A program made the translations under genes and the position numbers. Below, in pieces: positions 19,401 to 42,488 of a stretch of DNA of 64,000 nt (position 1 is the first letter of the stretch; each line of letters starts with the position of its first letter). Source of the DNA: Pseudomonas arsenicoxydans (GTDB lineage Bacteria > Pseudomonadota > Gammaproteobacteria > Pseudomonadales > Pseudomonadaceae); contig NZ_RCZE01000005.1 of the NCBI RefSeq assembly GCF_006438915.1, positions 396,342 through 460,341 on the forward strand, given 5' to 3'. The notes under the pieces are model-generated. The model saw nothing but the letters and a program-made list of their open reading frames with translations. It had not been told where the DNA came from and searched no databases.

Positions 19401-22400
19401 GGGTCGAGGGTCTGGATCACCGGCAAGGTGTTGATGAACAGGCCGAGCATGTCTTGCGCCCCGGCCAACCCGGTCGGACGCCCCGCCACCGTGGCGCCGA
19501 ACGCGACGCTGCGCTGGCCGCTATGGCGTTGCAACAGCAACAACCACGCGCCTTGCATCAACGTGTTCAGCGTCACCCGTTGACGCTTGGCAAAGGTGTG
19601 CAGTTTGCGCGTCGCTTCGCTGTCGAGGTTGCTGTACATCACGCCGTGACCAGAGCCAGCAGCACCGGACGCCTTGGCCAGAATGGTCGGTTCTTCGAGC
19701 AATGCCAGGCGCTCGCGCCAGAAGCCTTCAGCCTGCGCACCGTCCTGACGTTGCAGCCAGGCGATGTAATCGGCGTAGCGACCGGTCAGGTTCGGTAACG
19801 TGTCGTGGTGATACAGGCGCAACATGTCGCCCAACAGACGCGAGGCGCTCCAGCCGTCCAGCAGCAAGTGGTGGTAAATCCAGACCATCTGGTAACGGTC
19901 ATCACCGAGGCGCACCAGGATGAAACGCATCAGCGGCGGGCAGCTCAGGTCGAAACCCTTGGCCTGTTCCGCTGCCGCCAGGTCCTTCAATGCCTGCTCA
20001 GTGTCGCTACGTTCACGCCAGTCGAGTTCATCAATCGGCAACTCAACGTCGGCGAACACCGCTTGCAGCGGATCGGCCAAGCCATCACGCCAGCGGAACG
20101 CTGCACGCAGCACTTCGTGACGCTCGACCAGGGCCTGCCAGGCCGCGCGGAAACGCGGCACCTGCAAACCGTCCACCGCCACGCTCAACTGGTTGACGTA
20201 AGGGTTGAGCTCCGGTGAATCGAGGCAATGGAACAACATGCCTTGCTGCATCGGCGACAGCGGATACAAGTCTTGCAGGCCTTCACGGGCGGCAATGTCG
20301 ATGTGCGGCACCAGCGCAAACGCCGGGACTGTCGGCGCTTCAACCCACTTCGCTTCACGACTGCTGGCCACTGTGGCCAACGCGCGGATGGTCTGTTGTT
20401 CGAACAGTTGCTTCGGACTGAACACCAATCCGCGCTGCCCGGCACGGCTCACCGCTTGCAACGAGATGATCGAATCCCCGCCCAGTTCAAAGAAGTTTTC
20501 GGTGACGCCCACCGATTCCAGCCCCAGCAGTTCCTGCCAGATCTCCACCAGCAGCGCTTCGGCCGGCGACGCGGCGGCGACATGATCGTGCTGCTGCCGA
20601 GTGGCCTCAGGCGCTGGCAGCCCTTGACGATCAAGCTTGCCGTTCGGCGTCAGTGGCAACGCGGCCAGGCACATCAAATGCGCCGGCAGCATGTGCGCCG
20701 GCAGGCGGCTGCGCAGATGAGCCGTCAGCGCTTCACGCAGGTCCTGCTCATCGGCGAGCGGATCGCGCGGCACCACGTAACCGACCAATTGGCGGCTGAC
20801 CGGGCCGTCGCGGTCGATCACGATGGCTTCACGCACGCCTTCATGTTCAAGCAGGCAGGCCTCGATTTCGCCAAGTTCGATGCGGAACCCGCGGATCTTC
20901 ACTTGCTGATCGATCCGGCCGAGGTACTCAACCACGCCATCGGCACGGAACCGCGCGAGGTCACCACTGCGGTACAAGCGCGCACCCGGTACGAACGGAT
21001 CCGGTACGAAACGTTCAGCCGTCAAATCGGGTCGTTGATGATAACCACGGGCGACGCCCTCGCCGCCCAGGTACAACTCGCCCGCGACGCCGACCGGCAA
21101 CGGCTGCAAACCACCGTCCAGAATGTAGGCGCTGCGATTGCCGACCGGCCGGCCGATCGGCATGAACGCCGAGTCGAATTCGGTATCCGGGTACGCCAGC
21201 CAGATCAGCGGCGTGATCACCGTTTCGGTCGGGCCATAACCGTTGATCAGGCGTTTCGGTTGCAGCACCTGTTGCACTTCGTCGAAGGCATGTTTGGCCA
21301 TGCCCTCACCGCACGGGGTGTAGGAACGGATCGGCAGATCACGCCCCGCTTCGCCCATGAAATCGGCGATCTGCGCCAGGTAGCTCGGGGTGAAGCAGGC
21401 GATGGTGATGCCGTGTTTTTCGATCTCGGCGCAGGTGCGTTCGACACTCCACAACTCATCGTCACGGGGCATCACCGCCGAACCGAACACCAGCGGTGTC
21501 AGCCAGCGTTCGTGGGCGCCGTCGAAGCTGATCGAGGCGAATTGCAGCTCGCGGTCGTCCGGGGTCATGCCATACAACTCACCAATCGACAGGCAATGCA
21601 TGGCCAGCGGACCGTGGGCCACGCTGACGCCTTTCGGCCGCCCGGTGGAGCCCGAGGTGTAAATCAGGTAGGCGAGGTTTTCGCCGCAGGTCAGGTTGAG
21701 CGGGTTGGTTTCGGCCATCGATTCCAGCGGTTCGCGGTCGACTTCCAGCACTGGCAGACCTGGCGGCAACGGCAGTTTTTCACGCAGCCATGATTGGCTG
21801 ATCAGCAGCGCAATGCCGCTGTCTTCCATCAGGTAGCGCAGGCGTTCGGCCGGGTACGTCGGGTCCAGCGGCACGTAAGCGCCGCCGGCCTTGAGGATCG
21901 CCAGCAAGCCGATGATCATTGCAGGCTTTCGCTGCATCGCCAGGCCGACCCGCACTTCCGGGCCGATGCCCAGTGCACGCAGGCGATGGGCCAGTTGGTT
22001 GGCGCGACGGTTGAGCTGGTCGAAGCTCAGTTCCAGGTCGTTGAAGATCAACGCCGTGGCGTCCGGGCGAATAACCGCCTGGGCCTCGATCAATTGGTGC
22101 ACGCACAGCGGATTTTCCGTGGCGGTGAACGCGGGGTTCCACTCGACCAATTGCTGCGCACGTTCCGGCGCGGTCAGCAGGTCAAGTTCACTCAATGCTG
22201 ACTGAGGTGCGGCGACCATCGCCGCCAGCAACGCGGCCAGATGCTCGCTCATGCGGGCAATGGCTTCGCCACTGAAGTGGCTGCACTGGTAGCTCCAGTT
22301 CAGGCTCAACTGGCGTTCGGCAGTGGCCGCCAGGGTCAGCGGGAAGTTGGTGCGTTCATGGTTCTGCGCGATCGTGAAGCTCAACCCGGCCGGAGCGCCC

Positions 22401-25400
22401 TGTTGCAGCGCTTCGGCCACCGGGAAGTTTTCGAACACCAGCAGGCTGTCGAACAGCGGCTCGCCGGCACGTCCGGCCCAGCGCTGAATGTCGCCCAATG
22501 CGGTGAATTCATGCTCACGCAATTCGAGGTTGTGCGCCTGCAAACGGCTCAACCACTGGCCGACACTTTCAAGCGCATCCGGCGTGCTGATCACCGGCAA
22601 GGTGTTGATGAACAGCCCGAGTTGGCTTTCGGCCCCCGGCAAATCCACCGGCCGCCCCGCCACGGTCGCACCGAACGCCACGCTGCGCTGGCCGCTGTAG
22701 CGTTGCAACAGCAGCGCCCACGCGCCTTGCACCAAGGTGTTGAGCGTGACTTTCTGTTGGCGGGCGAATTCGCTGAAGCGTTGGCTGGTGGCAACATCGA
22801 ACGTCTGGCGATGGTCGCCGAAGGCTGCCGTCGACAGGTGTTTACCGCCGCCATGGGCCAGGCTCTGCGCCAACAGCGTCGGGTTGTCGAGGTGGGCCAG
22901 TTGCTCGCGCCAGAACAGTTCATCGGCCTGTGCGTCCTGACGTTGCAGCCAGCCGATGTAATCGGCAAAACGCCCGGTTGGCGCCTGCACGTCTTGCCCG
23001 GCATACCGCTGCAGGACTTCGCTCAACAGCAGCGAGTTACTCCAGCCATCCAGCAACAAGTGATGGTGGGTGTAGATCAGTTGCTGGCGGTCATCGTCGA
23101 GTCGCACCAGGGTCAAGCGCATCAACGGCGCCCGGGTCGAGTCGAGTTGCAGGCGTTCGCTGTTGACCAGTTGCGCCAGTGCTTCGGCCTGATCGCTGCG
23201 GCCGCGCCAGTCGAGGCAGGTCATCGGCAAGTGCAGATGACGATGGACCAACTGCACCGGCGCTTCGAAACCCTCCGGGAAGTGGAAACTGCTGCGCAGG
23301 ATCGGATGGGTGTCGAGCACCGCTTGCCACGCGCGGCCCAGTGGTTCGGCACCGAGGCCACGGGCTTCGACGCTGAGCTGGTTCACGTACGCGCCAGACT
23401 CCGCCTCATACAAGCTATGGAACAACAAACCGGCCTGCATCGGCGACAGCGGATACAGGTCCTCGATCTGCGCCGGCGGCACCGGCAGGCCATCGAGTTG
23501 TGCCTGAGTCAGGCGCGCCAACGGGAAGTCCGCCGGGGTCACGCCACCCGCGCCATCGCTCAGGCAATGAGCGATCAGCGCCAGCAATTCATGTCGGAAA
23601 TCTGCAGCCAGCGCTTCGATTTCCCGCAGGTCGAAGCATTCGCGGCTGAAGGTCCAGTCAAGTTTAAGCTCACCGCCATAGACCTGACCGTCCACCGACA
23701 GCCAGTTCGGCAACGGTGCGTCGGCCGATTGCGCGGCACCGCTGGATTCGCGGGCCGGGGTGAACAACGCGTCCTCGGCGAAGCTCTGGTCGAACTGGCC
23801 GAGGTAGTTGAACGTCACCCGCGCCTGCGGCAACGCGGCCAATGCCGCTTGGGTCGACGCATCGCCCATGTAGCGCAACAGGCCATAGCCCATGCCTTTA
23901 CCGGGGATCTCGCGCAGTTGCTGCTTGATTGCCTTGATCGAACCCGCCAGGTCGGCGGTCGGCGTCAGGCGCACCGGGAACAGGCTGGAGAACCAGCCAA
24001 CGGTGCGGGTCAGGTCGACGTCGTCGAACAGTTCTTCGCGGCCATGGCCTTCGAGCTGAATCAACGCCGATTCGTCACCGGTCCAGCGGCTGAGGGTGCG
24101 GGCCAGGGCGGTCAGCAGCAGGTCGTTGACTTGCGTGCGGTAGGTCGCGGGCGCCTGTTGCAGCAATTGCCGAGTCTGCTCACGGTCCAGACCGATGCTG
24201 ACGCCCTGGCGCAGATGCCCGGCCTGACTGGCGTGAGCATTGGCTGCCGGCAACGAATCATTTGCCACGCTCAGCTGCGCCTGCCACCAGGCCAGTTCGC
24301 CGGTGGCGGCTTCGGAGCGTGCGTAGGCGTCGAGTTTCTCGGCCCATGCCTGGAAAGCGCTGGTCTTTGGCGGCAGCGCTTGCCCAAGGTAGGCGGCCTG
24401 CAAATCTTCGAGTAACACCCGCCAGGACACACCGTCCACCGCCAAGTGGTGGATCACCAAGAGCAAACGCTGGGAGCCATCGGCTTGGGCGATCAACGCC
24501 ACGCGCAGCAATGGACCGTCTTGCAAACTGAGGCTGCGTTGCGCTTCATCGCACACCGATTCCAGCGAAGCATCGCTGGCCACGCGAGCGGTCCAGAGCA
24601 TGTCGATCACATCGGCGCTGTCGGCCCCGACATAACGCGCCGACCATTGGCCGTCGACCTGACTGAAGCGCAAACGCAGCGCATCGTGTTGCTTGAGCAG
24701 GCGTTGCAGCACGGCTTGCAGGCGCGGCAATTCGAGGGTTTCGCGCGGCGTCAGCAACACGGCCTGGTTCCAGTGCGCGCGTTGCGGGATGGGTTCGGCG
24801 AAAAACCAGCGCTGGATCGGCGTGAGTGTTTGCACCCCGTCCACCGGCCCTTGTTGCGCCAGCGGTGCGGCTTGCTCTTTGACCACAGCGGCCAGCGCTT
24901 GCAAGGTCTGCTGCTGGAACAGGTCACGCGGTTGCAGGCTCAGGCCTGCACGGCGCGCGCGGCTGACCACTTGAATCGAGATGATCGAGTCGCCACCCAG
25001 TTCGAAGAAGTTGTCCTGACGCCCGACCTGTTCCACGCCCAACACGTCCTGCCAGATCTGCGCCAGCACCTGTTCGTGCGCGCTGTGCGGCGCTTCGAAG
25101 GCGCGTTGGCTGACTTGCGCGGTGGGCGCGGGCAGGCGTTTGCGCTCGAGTTTGCCGTTGGGGCTCAGGGGCATGTGTTCGATCAGCACGGTCTGCGCCG
25201 GCACCATGTAATCCGGCAGGCAGGCGAGCAGATGGCTTTTCAGGGTTTCGCGCCAGGCGCCTTGTTGCTCGGCAGTGGCCTCCAGCAGTGCGCGATCCTG
25301 CGGCACGAGGTACGCGACCAATTGCTTGCCGCTCGGACCGTCGAGGGCCAGCACCACGGCTTCCTGCACGTCAGCATGCTCTTGCAGGCGCGCTTCGATT

Positions 25401-28164
25401 TCGCCCAGTTCGATGCGCAAACCGCGAATCTTCACTTGATGGTCGATGCGGCCGCAGTAATCGATGGCGCCGTCCGCGCGATAACGCGCCAGGTCGCCGG
25501 TGCGGTACAGGCGCTCGCCGCTGCCGAATGGATCAACCACAAAACGCTCGGCGGTCAGCGCGCCACGACGGTGATAACCGCGCGCCAGGCCGACGCCACC
25601 GAGGTACAACTCGCCCACCGCGCCCAGCGGCAACGGTTGCAGTTCGCTGTCGAGGATGCAGGTATGCAGGTTGGCGATCGGGCGACCAATCGGCACGCTG
25701 TCGCGGCCTACTTCCACGCAGGCCCAATGGGTCACGTCGATGGCCGCTTCGGTCGGGCCATAGAGGTTGTAGAGATTGGCTTGCGGCAGGCTGCGCAAGG
25801 TCTGGCGTTGCAGCTCCATCGGCAGCGCTTCACCGCTGCAAATGATCCGTGTCAGCGAGGTACAGGCCAATGATTCGTCGGCGCTGATGAACGCGGAGAG
25901 CATCGACGGCACGAAGTGCAGCGTGGTGATCGCCTGCTCGACGATCAACGCAGCGAGGCGTTGCGGATCGCGATGCTCGCCCGGTGCGGCAATCACCAGC
26001 GTGGCGCCTTTCATCAACGGCCAGAAAAACTCCCACACTGACACGTCGAAACTGAACGGTGTTTTTTGCAGCACGCGGTCGGTTGGCAGCAGGTTGTACG
26101 CTTGCTGCATCCACTCCAGACGGTTATGCAACGCCACATGGCGGTTGCCTGCGCCTTTGGGTTTGCCGGTGGAACCGGAGGTGTAGATCACGTAGGCGAG
26201 GTTTTCGGCGACAGCGAGGTTGGGCAAATCGGAACCTGGCAAGTCGCTCAGCCAATCGGCCTCGGCATGCAGGCACAAAGTGCGCACGTTGTTCGGGGTC
26301 GGCAGTTGCGCTAGCAAGTGTTCCTGAGTCAGCAACAGCGAAATGCCGCTGTCCTCGATCATGTAGCTCAGACGATCAATCGGGTACTCCGGGTCCAGCG
26401 GCACATACGCGCCACCGGCCTTGAGAATCGCCATCAGGCCGACAACCATTTCAAACGAACGCTCGCAGGCAATCCCGACGATGACCTCCGGGCCGACCCC
26501 CTGAGCGCGTAGATGATGGGCCAGGCGGTTGGCGCGCAGGTTCAGTTCGGCGTAACTCAGGGTCTGGCCCTGAAACACCAGCGCCGTCGCCGCAGCGTTT
26601 TCAGCCACACGTTCTTCGAAATGGCGTTGTACGCAGACTTCGCCCGGATAGGCCTGAGCGGTGTCGTTGAGGTCATCGAGGATGCGCAGACGCTCGTCGG
26701 CGTCCAGCAGCGGCAACTCGGCGAGTGGGCATTGCGGGTTTGCCAGCACGCCGGCCAACAGGTTGCGCCAATGACGGGCCAAATCCTTGATGCGCTCGGC
26801 GTCGAACAGATCGGTGGCATACGTCAGGCTGGCGAACAGTTGGTCGCCCTCCTCCTGCGTGTCCAGTTGCAGGTCGAATTGGGTGGTGTGCGCCGTGGCG
26901 TTGAGCGCTTCGACACGCAGCCCGGCGAGCAAGCCGCTGACCGCTGCCGGTTTGGCTTGCTGGTGGTTGAACATCACCTGGAACAGCGGGCTGTGGCTGA
27001 GGCTGCGCTCACCTTGCAGCGCTTGCACCAAACGCTCGAACGGCACGTCCTGATAGTCTTGGGCGTCCAGCGAGGCGGTGCGGGTCTGGTCGAGCAATTG
27101 GCTGAACGGCAGACGTCCGTCCAGTTCCGCGCGCATCACTTGAGTGTTGACGAAGAAGCCGATCAGGCCACGGGTTTCTGCGCGGTTACGGTTGGCAATC
27201 GGCACGCCGACGCGCACGTCGGACTGACCGCTGTAGCGAAAGAGCAAAGCCTGGAAGCTCGCCAGCAACAACATGAACGGCGTGACGCCGCGCTGTTTGG
27301 CCAAGGTCATCAGGCCGCTGGCCAGGGTTGCATCGAGGGCGAGATCCAGACGCGCGCCGCGCTGGCTCGGTTGTGCCGGACGTGGGCGATCGGTCGGCAA
27401 TTCCAGCAGCGGTTGTTCGCTGCCCAGCGTGTTGCGCCACCAATTGAGCTGACGCTCCAGTTCACCCGCTTCCATCCAGCGACGTTGCCACAGCGCGTAA
27501 TCGGAATACTGGATCGGCAGCGGCTCCAGCGCTGCATTTTGCCCTTGGCAATGCGCGGCGTAGAGCCGGGAGAATTCCTCCACCAACACACCCATCGACC
27601 AGCCATCGGTGACGATGTGGTGCAGCGTCAGCAACAGCACGTGATCTTCGGCATCCAGTTGCAACAGGCTGACCCGCAACAGCGGCCCGTGCTGTAGATC
27701 AAATGGGCGAGCGATGTCCTGTTCGACGCTTTTCAGCGCGAGATCGAGGCGATGTTTCTGAGGTTCGCCGCGCAGATCGATGTGTTCGATCGCCAGCGAT
27801 GTGAACTCGGCCAGCGTCTTAACGACTTGACCGTCATCCTCGACAAACTGGCTGCGCAGGCTTTGATGGCGCTCCAGCAACACGTCAAAACTCTGCTGCA
27901 ACGCCGCGAGATTCAGCCGCCCGTGCAAGCGCAACGACGCCGGGATGTTGTACGCAGAACTGTGCGGATCAAGCTGCCAGAGGAACCATTGGCGCTGCTG
28001 CGCGTACGACAGTTCGAAGCGGGTTTGCGCCTCGGCAGCCGGCGGGATCGGCAGTTGGCCGAAGCTCACGCCCTGCTCTTGCATGCGGCTCAGAAACTCG
28101 CGGCGCTTGTCGGCAGGCAGGCCGGCGAAACGGCTGGCGATACGCTGGGCAGTGGTGTGTTCCA

Positions 28165-28165
<1 letters not shown>
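16403..28165 (-). CDS. pvdD: Terminal pyoverdine peptide synthetase (three modules, thioesterase)
   Basis: 3920-residue nonribosomal peptide synthetase, laid out C-A-T-E-C-A-T-C-A-T-TE. Rough positions: C1 48-480, A1 505-1010, T1 near 1059, E 1115-1560, C2 1575-2010, A2 2040-2520, T2 near 2563, C3 2625-3060, A3 3080-3560, T3 near 3606, TE 3660-3915 with GWSLGG near 3738. Pocket residues by eye: A1 DVWHISLID, the serine type; A2 DGECTCGIT and A3 DGECCGGVT, both with Glu at position 239 as in ornithine/lysine-type pockets. I infer D-Ser, then two hydroxyornithine-type residues, the last possibly cyclised on release. C3 is of the class that follows epimerases, yet no E domain precedes it. Its ATG shares one base with the stop of the upstream synthetase (TGATG). 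Symbol given by analogy to the TE-bearing PvdD. Confidence 0.9.
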
Positions 28166-39147
<10,982 letters not shown>

Positions 39148-39201
39148 TTCTAAGCATCCGGATCAGTGGCGGGAAGCACAAAGGCACGTCGTCCCTATAA
39201 A

Positions 39202-39225
39202 ACGAATGCACACCGGAAAAATTAA
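39202..39225 (-). promoter_or_regulatory. Probable PvdS promoter for the synthetase genes
   Basis: On the minus strand TTAAT-N16-CGT, one mismatch from TAAAT-N16-CGT, 55 bases before the synthetase ATG at 39147. The exact spacing and position support it despite the mismatch. Confidence 0.6.
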
Positions 39226-39289
39226 CGAATGAGAACAAGTATCAGGAAGGAGATAGAACGCGGAGTCTGAGGATGCCAAAAATCCAATT

Positions 39290-39377
39290 GTGGGAGCGGG
39301 CTTGCTCGCGAATGCGGTGGGTCAGCCAACATCAATGTTGAATGTTAAACCGCATTCGCGAGCAAGCCCGCTCCCAC
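39290..39377. repeat. REPIN, REP family A
   Basis: Two copies of the GTGGGAGCGGGCTTGCTCGC core, here in the opposite (outward) arrangement to the other elements, with ACCGCATTCGCG arms. It lies between pvdG and the synthetase promoter. Confidence 0.9.
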
Positions 39378-39404
39378 AGGGTTCGCGGGTAATTTGAGAG
39401 TGCG

Positions 39405-40139
39405 TCAAGCGCTGGCGGCCATGGCGTGGCGGCGTTGGTGGATGTCGAGCTGATCCTTGATCACCCGCAGCACCTTGGCCTCGTGCTCATGAATGAAGAA
39501 GTGACCACCACTGAGCATGTCCACGGAAAAACTGCCGAGGGTTTCCTTGCTCCAGCCGATCAGCTGTTCAGTGGTGGCGCGATCAGCCTTGCCGCCGAGC
39601 ACGTGCACCGGGCATTTGAGCAAGGGGCGCTGCTGTGGTTCGAAGCGTCCGCACAGCAGGAAGTCCGCCCGCAGGACCGGTAGCGTCAGGCTCATCAGCT
39701 CTTTGTTAGCCAACACTTCCTCGCTGGTGCCGTTGAGCGTACGCAGTTGCTCGATCAGCTCGGCATCGGTTTTCGGCTCGGCAAAACCTCGATCATAATC
39801 AGCGCGCATCGTCGGCGCGGCGGTGCCTGAAGCGAACAGCGCCACCGGCTCCGGGCAACCGAGCGAGCGCAACGCATGGGCCATTTCACAGGCGAGCAAG
39901 GCGCCCAGGCTATGGCCGAATATCGCGTAAGGGGTTTTCAGTGTGGTGATGTGTTCATGCGCGAGTTGCAGCGCCAGGCGCCGCATGTCGGTGTGCAACG
40001 GTTCGCCAAAGCGCGCGCCACGGCCGGGCAGTTCCACCGGTTGCAGTGTGAGCCACTCCGGCAGTTTGCGCCGCCAGCGGCTGTAAACCATGGCGCTCGC
40101 GCCTGAATAGGGCAGGCACAGCAATGTCAGCTGGGTCAC
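39405..40139 (-). CDS. pvdG: PvdG-like type II thioesterase
   Basis: 244-residue alpha/beta hydrolase of the type II thioesterase family, which clears wrongly loaded carrier domains of peptide synthetases. Visible are the N-terminal LLCLPYSGASA, nucleophile motif GHSLGA (about residue 96), LPGRGARFGEP, and the C-terminal active His in SGGHFFIHEHE (about 222). It lies upstream of the two synthetases on the same strand, with its own probable PvdS box. PvdG is the thioesterase of the P. aeruginosa pyoverdine locus; this assignment is by family and context. No signal peptide, so cytoplasmic. Confidence 0.87.
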   Translation of the reverse strand: MTQLTLLCLPYSGASAMVYSRWRRKLPEWLTLQPVELPGRGARFGEPLHTDMRRLALQLAHEHITTLKTPYAIFGHSLGALLACEMAHALRSLGCPEPVALFASGTAAPTMRADYDRGFAEPKTDAELIEQLRTLNGTSEEVLANKELMSLTLPVLRADFLLCGRFEPQQRPLLKCPVHVLGGKADRATTEQLIGWSKETLGSFSVDMLSGGHFFIHEHEAKVLRVIKDQLDIHQRRHAMAASA

Positions 40140-40172
40140 CGGGCTTACCTCGAAAAGTTGTCTATCAAGAGA

Positions 40173-40196
40173 ACGGATGAGTGCCGCCGGGAATTA
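40173..40196 (-). promoter_or_regulatory. Probable PvdS promoter for pvdG
   Basis: On the minus strand C-TAATT-N16-CGT, one mismatch from the PvdS box, 34 bases before the pvdG ATG. Confidence 0.55.
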
Positions 40197-40206
40197 GTCG
40201 TACACA

Positions 40207-40254
40207 TCCCCTGTAGGAGCTGAGCTCGCGAGCAAGCTCAGCTCCTACAGGGGG
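40207..40254. repeat. Long perfect hairpin, diverged REP-like palindrome
   Basis: CCCCTGTAGGAGCTGAGCT pairs with AGCTCAGCTCCTACAGGGG around CGCGAGCA. The CGCGAGCA loop is shared with REP family A but the arms differ. It lies just past the stop of the MFS gene and could end that transcript. Confidence 0.75.
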
Positions 40255-40258
40255 GGCT

Positions 40259-41431
40259 TTATTTCAAATGGCGGAAGCTTTGGACGGCAGAAACGAGGAC
40301 CACCAGGCCTGCCGCTATCGCCACCCAAAACCCGCTGCGTGCCCCGAACGCATCCACCAGCCACCCCGAACTGGCCGCGCCAATCGCCACGCCAATACTC
40401 AGCCCGGTGACCAGCCAGGTCAGGCCTTCCGTCAGCTTGGCCGGCGGCACAATGCGCTCAACCAGGGCCATGGCGACAATCAAGGTCGGCGCAAAAAACA
40501 GCCCGGCCACGAACACCGCCAACGACAACCCGAGAATGTTGCTCGCCAGCAACAACGGCAGCGTCGTCACCGCCGTCGCCACCCCGCCGTACAGGAACAA
40601 TCGCGGCAACGGCACCTTAGAGCGCAAGGCCCCGAACGCCAGCCCGGCCATGCAGGAACCAATCGCATACACCGACAACACAATACTCGCCGCCGCCGGT
40701 TGGCCCTGCTGCTGGGCGAAGGCCACGCTGACCACATCGACCACGCCAACAATGGTGCCCATGGCGACCATCAACAGCATCAACACCTGGATCTCGACAG
40801 AACGAATGATCGAGCCTAGATGGTGTTCTTCATAGGGATGAATGGCTGGCTCGGTGTCGCGTTGCAGGACGAACGCTGTGACGCCGATCGCCAGCATCAA
40901 CAACGCCGCGAGCGGCCCGGCCTCGGGGAACGCCACCACGCACAAACCCACGGACAACGGTGGCCCTACGATAAAGCAAACCTCGTCCAGCACCGACTCC
41001 AGGGCATAGGCGGTTTGCAGTTCAGGCTGGCCGCGATAGACCTCGGTCCAACGCGCCCTCACCATGGCCGACATGCTCGGCATGCAACCGGCCAGCGCGG
41101 CGAACACGAACAGCGTCCAGTGCGGCGCCTGCAAACGGGCGCACAGCAACACCAGCAACAACGCCCCGCCACCGATCAACGCCGAGATCGGCAAGATCCG
41201 ACGTTGCCCATAGCGGTCGACCAACCGCGAGACCTGTGGGGCGCAAAAGGCCGTGGCCAGAGCAAACGTCGCCGCCACGGCACCGGCCAGTCCATAGCCA
41301 CCCTGCAATTGCGCGAGCATGGTGATCAGGCCGATGCCGGTCATGGAAATCGGCATGCGCGCGATCATGCCGGCCAGCACGAAGGCTCGGCTGCCGGGAG
41401 CTTTGAACAGAGCGCGGTAAGGATTGGCCAT
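40259..41431 (-). CDS. MFS transporter, function unknown
   Basis: 390-residue membrane protein with about 12 hydrophobic segments, typical of drug- or sugar-efflux MFS carriers. The loop after the second segment has VSRLVDRYGQRRILP, a version of the MFS motif A (GxLxDRxGRR). The ATG at 41431 (MANPYRALFKAPGSRAFVL) is chosen because a longer reading from 41644 would run through a REP element. It lies upstream of pvdG on the same strand but is separated by a hairpin and pvdG's own promoter, so a pyoverdine role is not supported by anything other than proximity. Substrate unknown. Confidence 0.85.
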   Translation of the reverse strand: MANPYRALFKAPGSRAFVLAGMIARMPISMTGIGLITMLAQLQGGYGLAGAVAATFALATAFCAPQVSRLVDRYGQRRILPISALIGGGALLLVLLCARLQAPHWTLFVFAALAGCMPSMSAMVRARWTEVYRGQPELQTAYALESVLDEVCFIVGPPLSVGLCVVAFPEAGPLAALLMLAIGVTAFVLQRDTEPAIHPYEEHHLGSIIRSVEIQVLMLLMVAMGTIVGVVDVVSVAFAQQQGQPAAASIVLSVYAIGSCMAGLAFGALRSKVPLPRLFLYGGVATAVTTLPLLLASNILGLSLAVFVAGLFFAPTLIVAMALVERIVPPAKLTEGLTWLVTGLSIGVAIGAASSGWLVDAFGARSGFWVAIAAGLVVLVSAVQSFRHLK

Positions 41432-41513
41432 GGCTTGCGGGTCTCGACAGGGGTCTGCAAATTGCCATAAGGCTGATTGAGGGGAAAGCGGGGAATTGTT
41501 GGTTGAATGTGAA

Positions 41514-41596
41514 GGCCCCTTCGCGAGCAGGCTCGCTCCCACGCTGGATGTGTGAACGACGCAACCCCTGTGTGGGAGCTTGCTCGCGAAGGGGCC
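41514..41596. repeat. REPIN, REP family A variant
   Basis: GGCCCCTTCGCGAGCAGGCTC arm facing GAGCTTGCTCGCGAAGGGGCC. The left half is GGCTCGCTCCCAC and the right half GTGGGAGCTTGC, both slightly diverged from the usual core. It is in the gap between the divergent MFS and SDR genes. Confidence 0.85.
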
Positions 41597-41687
41597 ACAA
41601 CCATCACCCACATCATTCCAGCAAATGAACTCTAGAGCGCTCAAACCGGTCAGCTAGTTAGGCCCTCACCGCAAGGCGCTAACCTAC

Positions 41688-42488
41688 ATGCAAATCTCTC
41701 TCGCCCGCCAAGTCGCCTTGATCACCGGCGCCAGCTCCGGCATCGGCGCCGGTGCCGCCAAAGCCTTGGCTGCTGCCGGGGCCGCCGTGGTGATCAACTA
41801 CAACTCCCAGCCTGCTCCGGCCGAAGAATTGGCCGGGCAGATTAATGCAGAAGGCGGCCGCGCCATCGCCATCGGCGCCGATGTCTCCAAAGAAGCAGAC
41901 GTCGAACGGCTGTTCGCGCAAACCCTCGATGCCTTTGGTTCACTGGACATTCTGGTCGCCAATTCCGGCCTGCAAAAAGACGCCAACGCGGTGGACATGA
42001 GCCTCGATGACTGGAACCGGGTCATTGACGTCAACCTCACCGGCCAGTTCCTCTGCGCTCGCGCCGCGCTGCGTATTTTCAACCGGCAAGGCGTTCGCGA
42101 AGGCGTGTCCCGTGCTGCCGGCAAAATCATCCACATGAGTTCAGTGCACCAGCGCATTCCCTGGGCCGGTCACGTCAATTACGCCGCGTCCAAGGGCGGC
42201 GTGGACATGCTGATGCAAACCCTCGCCCAGGAAGTCAGCCACCAGCGCATTCGCATCAACGGCATCGCACCGGGGGCGATTCGCACGGCGATCAATCGGG
42301 CGGCCACCGAAGGGGCGGCCGCTGAAGAACTGCTCAAACTGATTCCTTATGGCCGTATCGGCGACGTCGAAGACATCGCCAACGCGGTGGTATTTCTCGC
42401 CTCAGATGCTTCCGACTACATCGTCGGCACCACCCTGTTCATCGACGGCGGCATGAGCCTCTATCCGGAGTTTCGCGGCAATGGCTGA
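41688..42488 (+). CDS. Short-chain dehydrogenase (glucose 1-dehydrogenase-like)
   Basis: 266-residue classical SDR. The nucleotide-binding motif TGASSGIG (about residue 13), NNAG-equivalent VANSG (about 91), active Ser in HMSSVHQR (about 147) and YAASK (about 163) are present. Asn in NYNSQ after strand 2 is compatible with NADP. The C-terminal DGGMSLYP is typical of glucose/sugar dehydrogenases. It overlaps the next gene by 8 bases, so the two form an operon, which suggests a carbohydrate or polyol substrate. Confidence 0.88.
   Translation: MQISLARQVALITGASSGIGAGAAKALAAAGAAVVINYNSQPAPAEELAGQINAEGGRAIAIGADVSKEADVERLFAQTLDAFGSLDILVANSGLQKDANAVDMSLDDWNRVIDVNLTGQFLCARAALRIFNRQGVREGVSRAAGKIIHMSSVHQRIPWAGHVNYAASKGGVDMLMQTLAQEVSHQRIRINGIAPGAIRTAINRAATEGAAAEELLKLIPYGRIGDVEDIANAVVFLASDASDYIVGTTLFIDGGMSLYPEFRGNG

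Noticed and set aside
41432..41644. N-terminal extension of the MFS protein
   Set aside because: It would translate a REP element; the ATG at 41431 starts a normal MFS protein.
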